Shown here: positions 22,097-29,788 of the stretch, one piece after another | Position numbering within the stretch: the stretch's first letter is position 1 | Layout: every line of letters starts with the position of its first letter | DNA from: JBFGCT01 sp041581055 | Lineage (GTDB): Bacteria > Actinomycetota > Acidimicrobiia > Acidimicrobiales > Ilumatobacteraceae | Length of the DNA stretch: 31,312 nucleotides | Assembly: GCA_041581055.1 (NCBI GenBank) | Contig: JBFGCT010000023.1 | Span: 1-31,312, forward strand | Direction: 5' to 3' | Notes under the pieces: model-generated | The model's input: only the letters and a program-made list of their open reading frames with translations | Told to the model about the DNA's origin: nothing | Database searches by the model: none | Made by a program: the position numbers and the translations under genes

Positions 22097-24793
22097 CTAG
22101 GAGGTCTTCTTCGCCGCCGCCTTCTTCTTCTTCGCCGCCGCCTTCTTCTTCTTTGCCGCCGGCTTCTTCTTCGCCGGCCGCTTCTTCTTCGGCGCGCCAC
22201 CCTTCGCCGCGACGGCCTCCCGTCGGATCGCCAGCAGCTCGTACGCCCGCTCCGGCGACATCTCTTCCAGCCGGTCGCCCTTGCCGAGCGACGCGTTGGT
22301 CTCGCCGTCGGTGACGTACACGCCGAACCGGCCGTCCTTGGCGGTGACCGGCCGCTCGCTGACCGGATCGACCCCGAACTCGCGCAGCGGCCCCTTCGCC
22401 GCCATGTTCTGCCCGCCACGCTTGTAGACCTTCGGCTGGCTGAAGATCTGCAGCGCCTGGTCCATGGTGATCTCGAAGAGCTGATCCTCGGAGTCGATGT
22501 TGCGATAGTCCTTGTCCTTCACGACGTACGGCCCGTAGCGGCCGTTGTTCGCGTAGATCGGCACGCCGTCGGCCGGGTCGTCGCCGAGGTGGCGTGGCAG
22601 CTGGAGCAGCGCGGTCGCCTCGTCCATCGTGATCCGTTCGAGGATCATCGTCTTGAACAGGCTCGACATCTTCGGCTTCTCCATGCCGGGGGGCGGGTCG
22701 TCGTGGTCGCCCCACTGCACGTACGGCCCGTAGCGGCCGTTCTTGGCGTAGACGGGCAGGCCGTCGAGGACGCCGATCGGAGCGTCGGACTTCGGCGCGG
22801 CCAGCAGCTCGACCGCCTTGGCGATGTCGAGCTCGTCGGGCGTCAGGTCGTCGGGCACGCTCGCGGTGTCGTCGCCGCGCTTGACGTACGGGCCGTACTT
22901 GCCCGGTTTGACGACGATCAGGCCGCCGTCGGGATGCTCGCCGAGCGGGAACGTGTTGATCTCCGCCGCGTCGATCTCGTCGAGGTTCTCTTCGACGAGC
23001 CGCTTGAGCCCGAGCAGCGCGTCGTCGCCGAACCCGGCCTCGGCCGTGATCGCCTCGGTGTCGCCGTCGCCGCTGTCGCCGAAGTAGAAGCGCTTCAGCC
23101 ACTTGTCCTTCTGCCGGTCGCCGCGGGCGATGGCGTCGAGGTCGGCGTCGATCGACGCCGTGAAGTCGTAGTCGACCAGGTTGTCGAAGTGCTCCTCGAG
23201 GAGCCGGATGACGGCGAACGCGGTCCACGTGGGGACGAGCGCTTGACCCTTCTTCCACACGTAGCCGCGGTCTTGGATGGTCTGGATGATCGACGCCCAG
23301 GTCGATGGACGCCCGATGCCGAGCTCTTCGAGCCGCTTGACGAGCGAGGCCTCGGTGTAGCGCGCCGGCGGCGAGGTGGAGTGCCCGTTGGGCTCGATCG
23401 AGGCGATCGAAACCTCGTCGCCCTGGACGAGCGGCGGCAGCAGCGCCTCGCGCTCGGCCGCGTCGTCGCCGGTCTCCTCCTTCGACGCGACGTACACCGC
23501 CCGGTACCCGGGGAACGTGATCGTCGTGCCCGAGGCGGCGAACTCGCAGTCGGTCAACTCGCCTGACGTGCGGTCGGCGGAGTTGGCGCCGAGCCGCACG
23601 CTGACGGTGACGCCGGTCGCGTCGGCCATCTGCGACGCAAGCGTGCGCTGCCAGATCAACCGGTAGAGGGCCAGATCCTGATTGTTCAGCTCGGCGGCGA
23701 CCTGGTTCGGCGAGCGGTACGGCGTGGTCGGGCGGATCGCCTCGTGCGCCTCCTGGGCGTTCTTGACCTTCGACGAGTACAGCTTCGGCGACGGGCTGAG
23801 GTACTGCCGCCCGTACTCGCTGCTGATCGCCGCGCGGGTCGCCTGCAACGCCTCGGCGGAGAGGACGACGTTGTCGGTTCGCATGTAGGTGATGAAGCCC
23901 CGCTCGTAGAGCCCCTGCGCGATGCGCATCACCTGTGACGACGACAGCCGCAGCTTGCGGCCGCCCTCCTGCTGGAGCGTCGACGTCATGAACGGGGGCT
24001 TGGGCGACGACCGGTACGGCTTCTCCTCGACCGACCGAACAGCGAAGTCGGCCCCGTCGAGGCCGTCGGCGAGCGAGCGGGCGCGACCTTCGTCGAGCGC
24101 GACCACCTTGTCCGACGGCCGGCCCTGGTCGTCGAAGTCCTTGCCGGTGGCGACCTTCGTGCCGTCGACGGACACCAGCTTGGCGTCGAAGGGCGGTGCG
24201 GTCGCCGTGACGACGTCGATGTCCCAGTAGTCGGCGGTGACGAACGCGATCCGCTCCCGCTCGCGCTGGACGATCAGGCGCACCGACGGGCTCTGCACCC
24301 GACCGGCCGACAGGCCGCGGTTCACGCGGCGCCAGAGGACCGGCGACACCTCATAGCCGTACAGCCGGTCGAGGATCCGCCGGGTCTCGGCCGCGTCGAC
24401 CAGGCCGTAGTCGAGGTCGCGGGGGTTGCTCACCGCGTGGTCGATCGCCGACTTGGTGATCTCGTGGAAGACCATCCGCTTCACGGGGACCTTCGGCTTG
24501 AGGTATTCGAGGAGGTGCCAGGAGATGGCCTCGCCCTCGCGGTCCTCGTCGGTCGCGAGGTAGAGCTCGGAGGCGTTCTTGAGCGCCGCCCGCAGGTCTT
24601 TGATCACGGTCTTGCCGCGCTCGGTCAGCTCGTAGGTCGGCTTGAAGCCGTTGTCGACGTCGATGTTCAGACCCTTCGACGGCAGGTCGGCCACGTGGCC
24701 CACCGAGGCGCGCACGTCGTAGTCGCTGCCGAGGAATTTCGAGAGCGTCTTCGCCTTCGCTGGCGACTCCACGATCACGAGGGGCTTGGTCAT
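22097..24793 (-). CDS. topA: DNA topoisomerase I
   Basis: Type IA topoisomerase that relaxes negative supercoils (EC 5.6.2.1), 898 residues. The N-terminus LVIVESPAKAKTLSKFLG and DEDREGEAISWHLL form the Toprim domain. GFITYMRTDN holds the active tyrosine, Tyr303. The C-terminal region has four topoisomerase repeat modules, each with GRYGPYV-type motifs. The last 30 residues are a Lys/Ala tail (repeated AAKKKKA), as in other actinobacterial TopA proteins, where such tails help DNA binding and processivity. The ATG at 24793 has AAAGG 5 nt upstream and lies just below a good promoter (TTGACA, 17 bp, TAGCCA). Confidence 0.97.
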   Translation of the reverse strand: MTKPLVIVESPAKAKTLSKFLGSDYDVRASVGHVADLPSKGLNIDVDNGFKPTYELTERGKTVIKDLRAALKNASELYLATDEDREGEAISWHLLEYLKPKVPVKRMVFHEITKSAIDHAVSNPRDLDYGLVDAAETRRILDRLYGYEVSPVLWRRVNRGLSAGRVQSPSVRLIVQRERERIAFVTADYWDIDVVTATAPPFDAKLVSVDGTKVATGKDFDDQGRPSDKVVALDEGRARSLADGLDGADFAVRSVEEKPYRSSPKPPFMTSTLQQEGGRKLRLSSSQVMRIAQGLYERGFITYMRTDNVVLSAEALQATRAAISSEYGRQYLSPSPKLYSSKVKNAQEAHEAIRPTTPYRSPNQVAAELNNQDLALYRLIWQRTLASQMADATGVTVSVRLGANSADRTSGELTDCEFAASGTTITFPGYRAVYVASKEETGDDAAEREALLPPLVQGDEVSIASIEPNGHSTSPPARYTEASLVKRLEELGIGRPSTWASIIQTIQDRGYVWKKGQALVPTWTAFAVIRLLEEHFDNLVDYDFTASIDADLDAIARGDRQKDKWLKRFYFGDSGDGDTEAITAEAGFGDDALLGLKRLVEENLDEIDAAEINTFPLGEHPDGGLIVVKPGKYGPYVKRGDDTASVPDDLTPDELDIAKAVELLAAPKSDAPIGVLDGLPVYAKNGRYGPYVQWGDHDDPPPGMEKPKMSSLFKTMILERITMDEATALLQLPRHLGDDPADGVPIYANNGRYGPYVVKDKDYRNIDSEDQLFEITMDQALQIFSQPKVYKRGGQNMAAKGPLREFGVDPVSERPVTAKDGRFGVYVTDGETNASLGKGDRLEEMSPERAYELLAIRREAVAAKGGAPKKKRPAKKKPAAKKKKAAAKKKKAAAKKTS

Positions 24794-24802
24794 CTGTGCC
24801 TT

Positions 24803-24831
24803 TGGCTAGGGGTTGGGGACGGCGTTGTCAA
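24803..24831 (-). promoter_or_regulatory. topA promoter: TTGACA, 17-bp spacer, TAGCCA
   Basis: On the minus strand a perfect -35 hexamer TTGACA (24831-24826) is 17 bp from TAGCCA (24808-24803), which is 9 nt before the topA ATG. This is the only textbook -35/-10 pair I found in the window. The leader would be only a few bases long. Confidence 0.55.
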
Positions 24832-24895
24832 GGCGCAGTGTGCCGTGAACTCTCGCATTCCGCATCTGCGAAGCCGGTGACCCATCCCCCCGAAG

Positions 24896-24901
24896 TAGCC
24901 T
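24896..24901 (+). promoter_or_regulatory. -10 box (TAGCCT) for the lipoprotein gene
   Basis: TAGCCT lies 8 nt before a TTG at 24910 that opens an ideal lipoprotein signal. It is the same hexamer as at the thiamine-binding-like gene. The long 116-bp gap to topA thus holds two divergent promoters. Confidence 0.4.
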
Positions 24902-24909
24902 CGGCCGCC

Positions 24910-25842
24910 TTGATTCACCCCAACGTCACCCCGCGCCGGGCCGCCGCCTGGTCGGTGGCGAGCTGTGCGTTGGCGGTCGCCGGATGCGCCGCGTCCGACG
25001 GCGGCGCCGGCCCGTCCGCGGAGGGCGGCTCGCCGACCGCGGAGGGCGGCTCGCCGACCGGCGGGCCGGCGACCGGACAGGTGTCGGCGGCGTCCGACGC
25101 CCCCACGGCGGCCACGGCCGACCCGGCCGGCACCGCCGCGCCGGCGACCGACCGGCCGGCGACCGACCCGCCGGCGACCGACCAGCCGGCGACCGACCAG
25201 CCGGTCACGAACCCGCTGGTCACGAACCCTCCGGCGGTCGACCCGCCCGGCACCCAACCGCCGCCGGCCCGCGACCTCTCGTTCCTCTGGATCGACCCCG
25301 AGGAGATGGTCGCCGCGTGGGCCGCGGCGAACGGCGCGCTGAGCGCGGCGGGCGGCGGCCCCCGGCTCGAGCTGACATCGGGCGACCTGGCGATCGCCCC
25401 GCTGGCGAGTGCGGGCGACGGATTCGCGGCGGTCGACGTGTTCCCCGACGGATTCCTGTCCGGCACGATCGATCCCGGTGGAGAGGTTTCGGCGCTGGTC
25501 ATCACGACCGACCCGACCGGCGAGACGGCCGCTTCGGTGTTGGCGTCGTCGCTCGACGCGGTCGTGGCGACATGGGCCGGGTTCGGCGTCGACGGCCAGG
25601 AGTTCTCGGTCGCCGTCGATGCCGCCTACGCCGACCTCGTGTCCGGCGGCCCGACCGTGGGCGAGCAACGGTTCGTGCGCGGTCCCGACGGCCTCACCTA
25701 CGTGGCGGTCCTGAGCGTGATCGACGATGTCGTCGACGGGGCGCCCGCGCTCGAGGTCGCCGTCATTCCGGTCCCCGATGAAGAGGTCGCCCGCTCGATC
25801 GTCGAGCTGCTCCGGGTCGAGATGCGCGCCGTGACCGGCTGA
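24910..25842 (+). CDS. Lipoprotein with repetitive Pro/Thr/Asp linker, unknown function
   Basis: A 310-residue exported lipoprotein from the TTG at 24910. The signal has two arginines (TPRR), a hydrophobic core and the lipobox LAVAGC, with Cys about 26 residues in. A GTG at 24877 in frame is an alternative start but would give an overlong, polar leader. After the cysteine come a Gly/Ser-rich stretch with a 7-residue duplication (AEGGSPT twice) and eight Pro-rich pentapeptides (PATDR, PATDP, PATDQ ...). The remaining roughly 190 residues, from LSFLWIDPEEMVAAWAAANG, form a folded domain with alternating strands that I do not recognise. It probably stands on a flexible stalk outside the membrane. 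The beta-propeller gene follows after 76 bp. Confidence 0.75.
   Translation: MIHPNVTPRRAAAWSVASCALAVAGCAASDGGAGPSAEGGSPTAEGGSPTGGPATGQVSAASDAPTAATADPAGTAAPATDRPATDPPATDQPATDQPVTNPLVTNPPAVDPPGTQPPPARDLSFLWIDPEEMVAAWAAANGALSAAGGGPRLELTSGDLAIAPLASAGDGFAAVDVFPDGFLSGTIDPGGEVSALVITTDPTGETAASVLASSLDAVVATWAGFGVDGQEFSVAVDAAYADLVSGGPTVGEQRFVRGPDGLTYVAVLSVIDDVVDGAPALEVAVIPVPDEEVARSIVELLRVEMRAVTG
25018..25059 (+). repeat. 21-bp direct duplication in the lipoprotein gene
   Basis: Two exact adjacent copies (25018-25038, 25039-25059) encode AEGGSPT twice, directly after the lipobox region. Confidence 0.9.
25141..25260 (+). repeat. 15-bp tandem repeats encoding PATDx pentapeptides
   Basis: Eight consecutive 15-bp units: four near-identical (ccggcgaccgac core, PATDR/PATDP/PATDQ/PATDQ) followed by four decayed ones (PVTNP, LVTNP, PAVDP, PGTQP). 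Fresh copies at one end and old ones at the other suggest growth by slippage. Confidence 0.9.
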
Positions 25843-25905
25843 CGCCGCCAGCGCAACGTTCTCGCAACGTCGCCGTGCGCCGGAACGGCCGAACGGGGGC
25901 GCCCG

Positions 25906-25911
25906 TAGGAT
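25906..25911 (+). promoter_or_regulatory. -10 box (TAGGAT) for the beta-propeller gene
   Basis: TAGGAT ends 7 nt before the GTG at 25919, with no Shine-Dalgarno sequence, indicating a leaderless start. Confidence 0.5.
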
Positions 25912-25918
25912 CGGCGGC

Positions 25919-27559
25919 GTGGTCGAAGATCCCGACGCCATGTGGAAGCCGGGGTACACCGCGCCGGCCGCCGATCACCACGGTGGCGGCCCAGCGGACG
26001 GCGAACCCGCCCCGCGCCGCGGGTTGCCCGACCGCTTCCGACCGGCCGCCACGCCGCGAAGGGCCCGGCGCGCCGACTCGCTGTCGACCGTGAGGACCGC
26101 GCGCACCTCGCGTCCGATCCCGATCGCCGGGAGCGAGGGCAGCGGCGGTCGCGGGGTTGGCGGCCGACCGGTGGCCGATGCCCCCCGGGGCGACAGCGCG
26201 GCGTGGCTCGTCGAGCACGCCCCCGAGCCGTCGTCGGCGAGCGGCCGCCGCCGGCCGCGCGTCGCGTCGCGCGTCGCGTCGGCGCTCGCCGTCATCGCCG
26301 CGCTGGCGGTCGCCGCTGTGGTCGCCACCTCGCTCCTCGGCGACGACTCGGCGCCACCGCGCCGTCCGGCGCCGGGCGAGGTGGCCGGCGCCGACGAGCG
26401 GCGCCTCCCGACCGAGGTCGACCGGCTGTGGTCGACCGTGCTGCCCGGGACCGGCAACGCCCTCTCGTCGACCGTGTTCGTCGACGGGCGCGACCTGGTC
26501 GTCGCGGTGGTCGATGACGGCAGCAGGAACCGCTCGATGATCGCGGGGATCGACGCGACGTCGGGCGCGCCGCGGTGGCGGCGAAGCTTCTCGTTCGCAC
26601 CGCCGGAGGTGTCGCTGCTCGGGGTGATCGACGGCGTCGTCCTCGTCGAGCAGCGGGATCTGGCGGGGCCCCGGTTGATCGGCCTCGCGTCGGTCGACGG
26701 CGCCACGCTCTGGGAGCGCGAGACGCCCGGGGGCAGCGTCAACACGGTCCTGCTCGGGACCGACGTCGTGTCCAACCTGTCGGCGACCGTCAACGGCCTG
26801 ATCACGTTCGTCGATCCGCGGACCGGCCAGCCGGTCGGGGACGTCGTCGGCGAGTCGCTGAGCACGGATCTCGCCGGCACGTGGTACTTCGCCTGGGGGA
26901 GCAGCATCGTCTCGATCGATCTCGCCAACGGCTGGTCCGAGCCGGTCGTCGTCGTCGGCGACCGGTCGGCGAGCGATGAGTTGGTCGTGATCGACGGCCG
27001 CCTGCTCGCCGCCGGGGCGGACGGTCGTGTCTCGGAGTTGACCGGCGCGTCGACCGGGCGCGCGGTCGCCGGGGCGGATGATCTGCCGTCGGTCGACTCG
27101 ATGTTCCCGGCCGGTGGGTCGTCGTTCGTCGGTTTGGGCGGCGGGCAGGTGTTCGGGGCCGAACTCGTCGACGACCGGGTCCGCACGACGTGGACCCGGG
27201 CTGCGGCGTTGCGCGGTTTCGCCCTGACCGAGCGCGGGCTCGTGCTCTCCTTGAGCGACGCCACCGCCGGGTTCGCCGACGGCGTCGACCTGGTCGTGGT
27301 CGACGGCGTCACCGGCGACCGGCTCGGCGGGGCGGGCGCGGGCGGCGAGCCGGCCGAGCTGCCGCTCATCGTCGGCGACGGGTTCGTCACCGTGACCGAG
27401 GGGGTGGACGGGGTCGCCCGTCTCGGTCACGACCTCGACGGCGCCGAGATGTGGAGACTGCCCGTTGCCGGCAAGCTCCGGGTGGGCGACGGGTTGATCG
27501 TCGTGATGGACAACACGCCGTCGGGCTTCCGGCTGACCGCGTACGGCTCGGCCGGCTGA
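25919..27559 (+). CDS. Membrane-anchored PQQ-like beta-propeller protein
   Basis: A 546-residue protein of unknown exact role. Residues 1-115 are hydrophilic, rich in Pro, Arg and Gly, and presumably cytoplasmic and disordered. A single membrane segment lies at about 117-140 (ALAVIAALAVAAVVATSLL). The outer part from about 165 is built of repeated strands with MIAGIDATSGAPRW, LIGLASVDGATLWERE, VVDGVTGDRLGG and LGHDLDGAEMWRLPV, the short D-x-x-T/D-G-x-x-x-W blocks of PQQ/BamB-like propellers. There is no sign of cofactor binding, so a scaffold or interaction role is likely. The GTG at 25919 has a TAGGAT box 7 nt upstream. Confidence 0.8.
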   Translation: MVEDPDAMWKPGYTAPAADHHGGGPADGEPAPRRGLPDRFRPAATPRRARRADSLSTVRTARTSRPIPIAGSEGSGGRGVGGRPVADAPRGDSAAWLVEHAPEPSSASGRRRPRVASRVASALAVIAALAVAAVVATSLLGDDSAPPRRPAPGEVAGADERRLPTEVDRLWSTVLPGTGNALSSTVFVDGRDLVVAVVDDGSRNRSMIAGIDATSGAPRWRRSFSFAPPEVSLLGVIDGVVLVEQRDLAGPRLIGLASVDGATLWERETPGGSVNTVLLGTDVVSNLSATVNGLITFVDPRTGQPVGDVVGESLSTDLAGTWYFAWGSSIVSIDLANGWSEPVVVVGDRSASDELVVIDGRLLAAGADGRVSELTGASTGRAVAGADDLPSVDSMFPAGGSSFVGLGGGQVFGAELVDDRVRTTWTRAAALRGFALTERGLVLSLSDATAGFADGVDLVVVDGVTGDRLGGAGAGGEPAELPLIVGDGFVTVTEGVDGVARLGHDLDGAEMWRLPVAGKLRVGDGLIVVMDNTPSGFRLTAYGSAG

Positions 27560-27614
27560 TCTCACCGGGCCGCCGAGCCGCCGAACGCCGGCCGCTCGCC
27601 GCTCGCCGGGCCGG

Positions 27615-27620
27615 TACCGT
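27615..27620 (+). promoter_or_regulatory. Possible -10 box (TACCGT) for rsgA
   Basis: TACCGT lies 9 nt before the ATG at 27630, slightly wider than at the other leaderless genes; the leader would be 2-3 nt. Tentative. Confidence 0.3.
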
Positions 27621-27629
27621 TGCGAACCG

Positions 27630-28679
27630 ATGGCACCCGTGCCCGAACTCGGCTGGTCCGCCCCGCTCGACGCGGCGTGGCGCAAGCTCGGGTCGCCCGG
27701 CGACCCCTGCCGGGTGTCGCGGCTCGACCGGGGGTGGAGCACGGCGATCCGGTCGATGGCCGAGGCGCGCGGCGAGGCGCCGCCGGTCCGGCTGCGCAAC
27801 GTCGGCGCCGACGTCGCGGTCGGCGACTGGATCGTGCCGTCCGGCGACGGCGAGCGGGTCGACCACGTCATCGAGCGGACCTCGGCGTTCACCCGTCGCG
27901 CGTCGTTCGACGGGATGCGCGCCGTGTCCCAGACGATCGCCGCCAACGTCGACGTCGTCTTTCTGGTCCACGCCCTCGGTTCGCCGCCGAGCCCGCGCCG
28001 CCTCGAGCGGGAGCTCGTGTTGGCGTTCGACTCCGGCGCCCGGCCGGTGGTCGTGCTCACCAAGACCGACCTCGTCGACGACGCGCCGAGCGCCAGGGAG
28101 TCGTTGAGCGATGTGACGCTCGGCGTCCCGGTCATCCTGGCGAGCGGCGTCACAGCCGAGGGGATCGACGAGATCCGCGACTGCGCGGCGGGCAACCGGA
28201 CCCTCGTGTTCCTCGGCGCCAGCGGTGTCGGCAAGTCGACGCTGGTCAACGCGTTGCTCGGCGCCGACCGGCAGGCCACCTTCGCGGTCAGGGTCGGCGA
28301 CCAACGGGGCCGCCACACGACGGTCGCCGCCGAGCTCGTCCCCCTCCCCGGCACCGGGTGGCTGATCGACACCCCGGGCGTGCGGGCGGTCAGCCTCTGG
28401 CTGTCGGGCAACGGCATCGAGCGGACGTTCGCCGACGTGTTCGACCTGATGGACAGCTGCCGGTTCCGGGACTGCAAGCACGATCGAGAGCCGGGGTGCG
28501 CCGTGCAACGGGCGATCGCCGACGGCGAGCTCGATCCGATCCGGCTGCGCAGCCTCGAACGGCTGGTCGAGGAGGAGGCGGCGTTGGAGGAGGAGCAGCG
28601 CGCCCACGACAAGGCCGCGGATCGCCGGACCGGAGGGCGGACCCGCCCGCCCGAGCAGTCCGAGTTCGACGACCTCTGA
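27630..28679 (+). CDS. rsgA: Ribosome small-subunit-dependent GTPase RsgA
   Basis: Circularly permuted GTPase that helps late maturation of the 30S subunit. The 349-residue protein shows the permuted order: G4 as TKTD (144-147), G1 as GASGVGKS (196-203), G2 around RHTT and G3 as DTPG (247-250). The C-terminal zinc site is Cys277, Cys282, His284 and Cys290 in CRFRDCKHDREPGC. The N-terminal OB-fold region contains VGDWIV. No competing function. The final 40 residues are charged (Glu/Arg rich). It follows the beta-propeller gene by 70 bp and converges on the DUF952 gene over a symmetric inverted repeat. Confidence 0.96.
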   Translation: MAPVPELGWSAPLDAAWRKLGSPGDPCRVSRLDRGWSTAIRSMAEARGEAPPVRLRNVGADVAVGDWIVPSGDGERVDHVIERTSAFTRRASFDGMRAVSQTIAANVDVVFLVHALGSPPSPRRLERELVLAFDSGARPVVVLTKTDLVDDAPSARESLSDVTLGVPVILASGVTAEGIDEIRDCAAGNRTLVFLGASGVGKSTLVNALLGADRQATFAVRVGDQRGRHTTVAAELVPLPGTGWLIDTPGVRAVSLWLSGNGIERTFADVFDLMDSCRFRDCKHDREPGCAVQRAIADGELDPIRLRSLERLVEEEAALEEEQRAHDKAADRRTGGRTRPPEQSEFDDL

Positions 28680-28704
28680 CGCCCTCTGGCGTCGCGCGTC
28701 AGAG
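28674..28704. terminator. Bidirectional hairpin between rsgA and the DUF952 gene
   Basis: CTCTGACG (28674-28681) and CGTCAGAG (28697-28704) are a perfect 8-bp inverted repeat that contains both stop codons. An alternative inner hairpin, GACGCC-CTCT-GGCGTC (28678-28693), uses part of the same arm. Either could end transcription from both sides; no T-run is present. Confidence 0.45.
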
Positions 28705-29061
28705 CGTGGCGAGCGACCAGCCGGTCGGCGACCGCGACCAGAGCGTCGCGTCGACGACGGCGGCGAGCGGCAGCGGGCCGTAGAGGTGGGGGAATCGCTC
28801 AGGGCTCCCCGGCGCGGGCGGTTCGTCGCGAATCTCCGCGCCGACGAGTTCGGTGTCGATGGCGAGGAGCACGAGCTGGTCGACGTCGGCGTAGAACCGG
28901 TTGGCGACGCCCTCGACCTGGTCGGGGCGCGAGCAGTGGATGAACCCCTCCTCGGCGAGCGTCCGTCCGCGCGTCGACATCGTGTACACGCCGTCGCCGA
29001 ACGCGGCCGCCCAGTCGTCGGGCAGGGCGAGGTGGAGGATCGGGTCGCCGGCGTCGGTCAT
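28699..29061 (-). CDS. DUF952-family protein
   Basis: A 120-residue protein of the DUF952 family, whose role is not established. Family features are DPILHLALPDDWAAA at the start, YTMSTRGRTLAEEGFIHCS with the conserved GFIHCS, the Asp/Leu-rich LVLLAIDTELVG, and FPHLYGPLPLAAVV. The histidines and the Thr/Arg pair are the likely active or ligand-binding residues; members resemble the ADP-ribosyltransferase-like fold in my recollection, which is uncertain. The ATG at 29061 has TAGCAT ending 7 nt upstream, and this box contains the TadE stop codon, so the gene has its own leaderless promoter although it follows the Tad block by 10 bp. Confidence 0.85.
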   Translation of the reverse strand: MTDAGDPILHLALPDDWAAAFGDGVYTMSTRGRTLAEEGFIHCSRPDQVEGVANRFYADVDQLVLLAIDTELVGAEIRDEPPAPGSPERFPHLYGPLPLAAVVDATLWSRSPTGWSLATL

Positions 29062-29068
29062 CGGCGAG

Positions 29069-29074
29069 ATGCTA
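29069..29074 (-). promoter_or_regulatory. -10 box (TAGCAT) for the DUF952 gene
   Basis: TAGCAT ends 7 nt before the ATG at 29061 and overlaps the TAG stop codon of the TadE gene. Confidence 0.45.
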
Positions 29075-29497
29075 CGGCGGCTCGAGCGCCATCGAGACGG
29101 TCGCCCGGTGGCTCACCGGACCCAGCACCGCGCCGATGATCGGGATGTCGGTGCCGTCGACGTACGTGACCGTGACCGCCACGATCGATCCCGAGACGGC
29201 GGTCTCGACGGCGATCGGCAGGTCGACCGCGCGCCGAGCGGCGGCGGAGGCCGCGGCCGCCGGGCTCGCCGAGACGCTGGCCGCCCGCGCGCCCTCGCGC
29301 GCCGCCAGCTCGACGGCCAGCTCGTTGCGGATGGCGACACCGATCTGGGTCACCCCGAGGATCACGATCACGACCACCGGCAGCGCGACCGCGAACTCGA
29401 CGGTCGCCTGGCCGTTTTCCGACGCGGGTGGTGAGGCGGTTGGCGCCGCCGCCGTCCTGGACGGTGCCGTCCGGTCCTGTCGCCGGGTCGCGCTCAC
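29072..29497 (-). CDS. TadE/TadG-like pseudopilin
   Basis: A 141-residue membrane protein of the Tad (tight adherence, type IVb pilus) system. Residues 29-36 read GQATVEFA, the Gly-x4-Glu prepilin-peptidase site, followed by a hydrophobic helix (VALPVVVIVILGVTQIGVAI). The rest is small-residue rich and outside the membrane (VTVTYVDGTDIP, VSMALEP), like TadE minor pilins. The GTG start at 29497 overlaps the stop codon of the pilin gene (GTGA), so the two are translationally coupled. It lies last in the order TadB, TadC, pilin, TadE, the same order as the Mycobacterium tuberculosis tad-like cluster as I recall it. Confidence 0.88.
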   Translation of the reverse strand: MSATRRQDRTAPSRTAAAPTASPPASENGQATVEFAVALPVVVIVILGVTQIGVAIRNELAVELAAREGARAASVSASPAAAASAAARRAVDLPIAVETAVSGSIVAVTVTYVDGTDIPIIGAVLGPVSHRATVSMALEPP

Positions 29498-29757
29498 ACC
29501 CGATCGATGACCGAGTCGATCACGCGGTTGAACAGGCTGCTGACGCGGGCCGCGCCGCCGCCCGCCGTGGCCCAGGCGACCACCAGGAGGGCGACGAGCG
29601 CTGCCGCCAGCAGCACGAGGGCGTACTCCGTCGTCGCCTGGCCGTGCTCGTCGGCGAGTCGCAGGCGGGAGGCGGCGAGCCGATCGCCGAGGGCGCGCCG
29701 GACGTGGTCGGCGTAGACCTGGACGAACGCGATGACGGAGAGGAGTCGGGTGGGCAT
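29494..29757 (-). CDS. Flp-type prepilin (DUF4244-like)
   Basis: An 87-residue small pilin. Residues 39-45 read GQATTEY, the Flp signature G|x4-E-Y, with the predicted cut after Gly39 and Glu at +5 and Tyr at +6. A 20-residue hydrophobic helix (ALVLLAAALVALLVVAWA) follows and forms the pilus core. The 38-residue leader is longer than in classic Flp pilins and typical of actinobacterial DUF4244 proteins. The ATG at 29757 is chosen because GGAGG (29768-29764) lies exactly 6 nt upstream; an in-frame start at 29805 would overlap tadC without such a site. It is 31 bp downstream of tadC. Confidence 0.85.
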   Translation of the reverse strand: MPTRLLSVIAFVQVYADHVRRALGDRLAASRLRLADEHGQATTEYALVLLAAALVALLVVAWATAGGGAARVSSLFNRVIDSVIDRV

Positions 29758-29788
29758 CGTGGGCCTCCGTTGGAGATGGGGCTGCGGG

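Noticed and set aside
22100..22190. Lys/Ala tail of TopA as another recent repeat expansion
   Set aside because: Such basic tails are usual in actinobacterial TopA; not counted with the unusual arrays.
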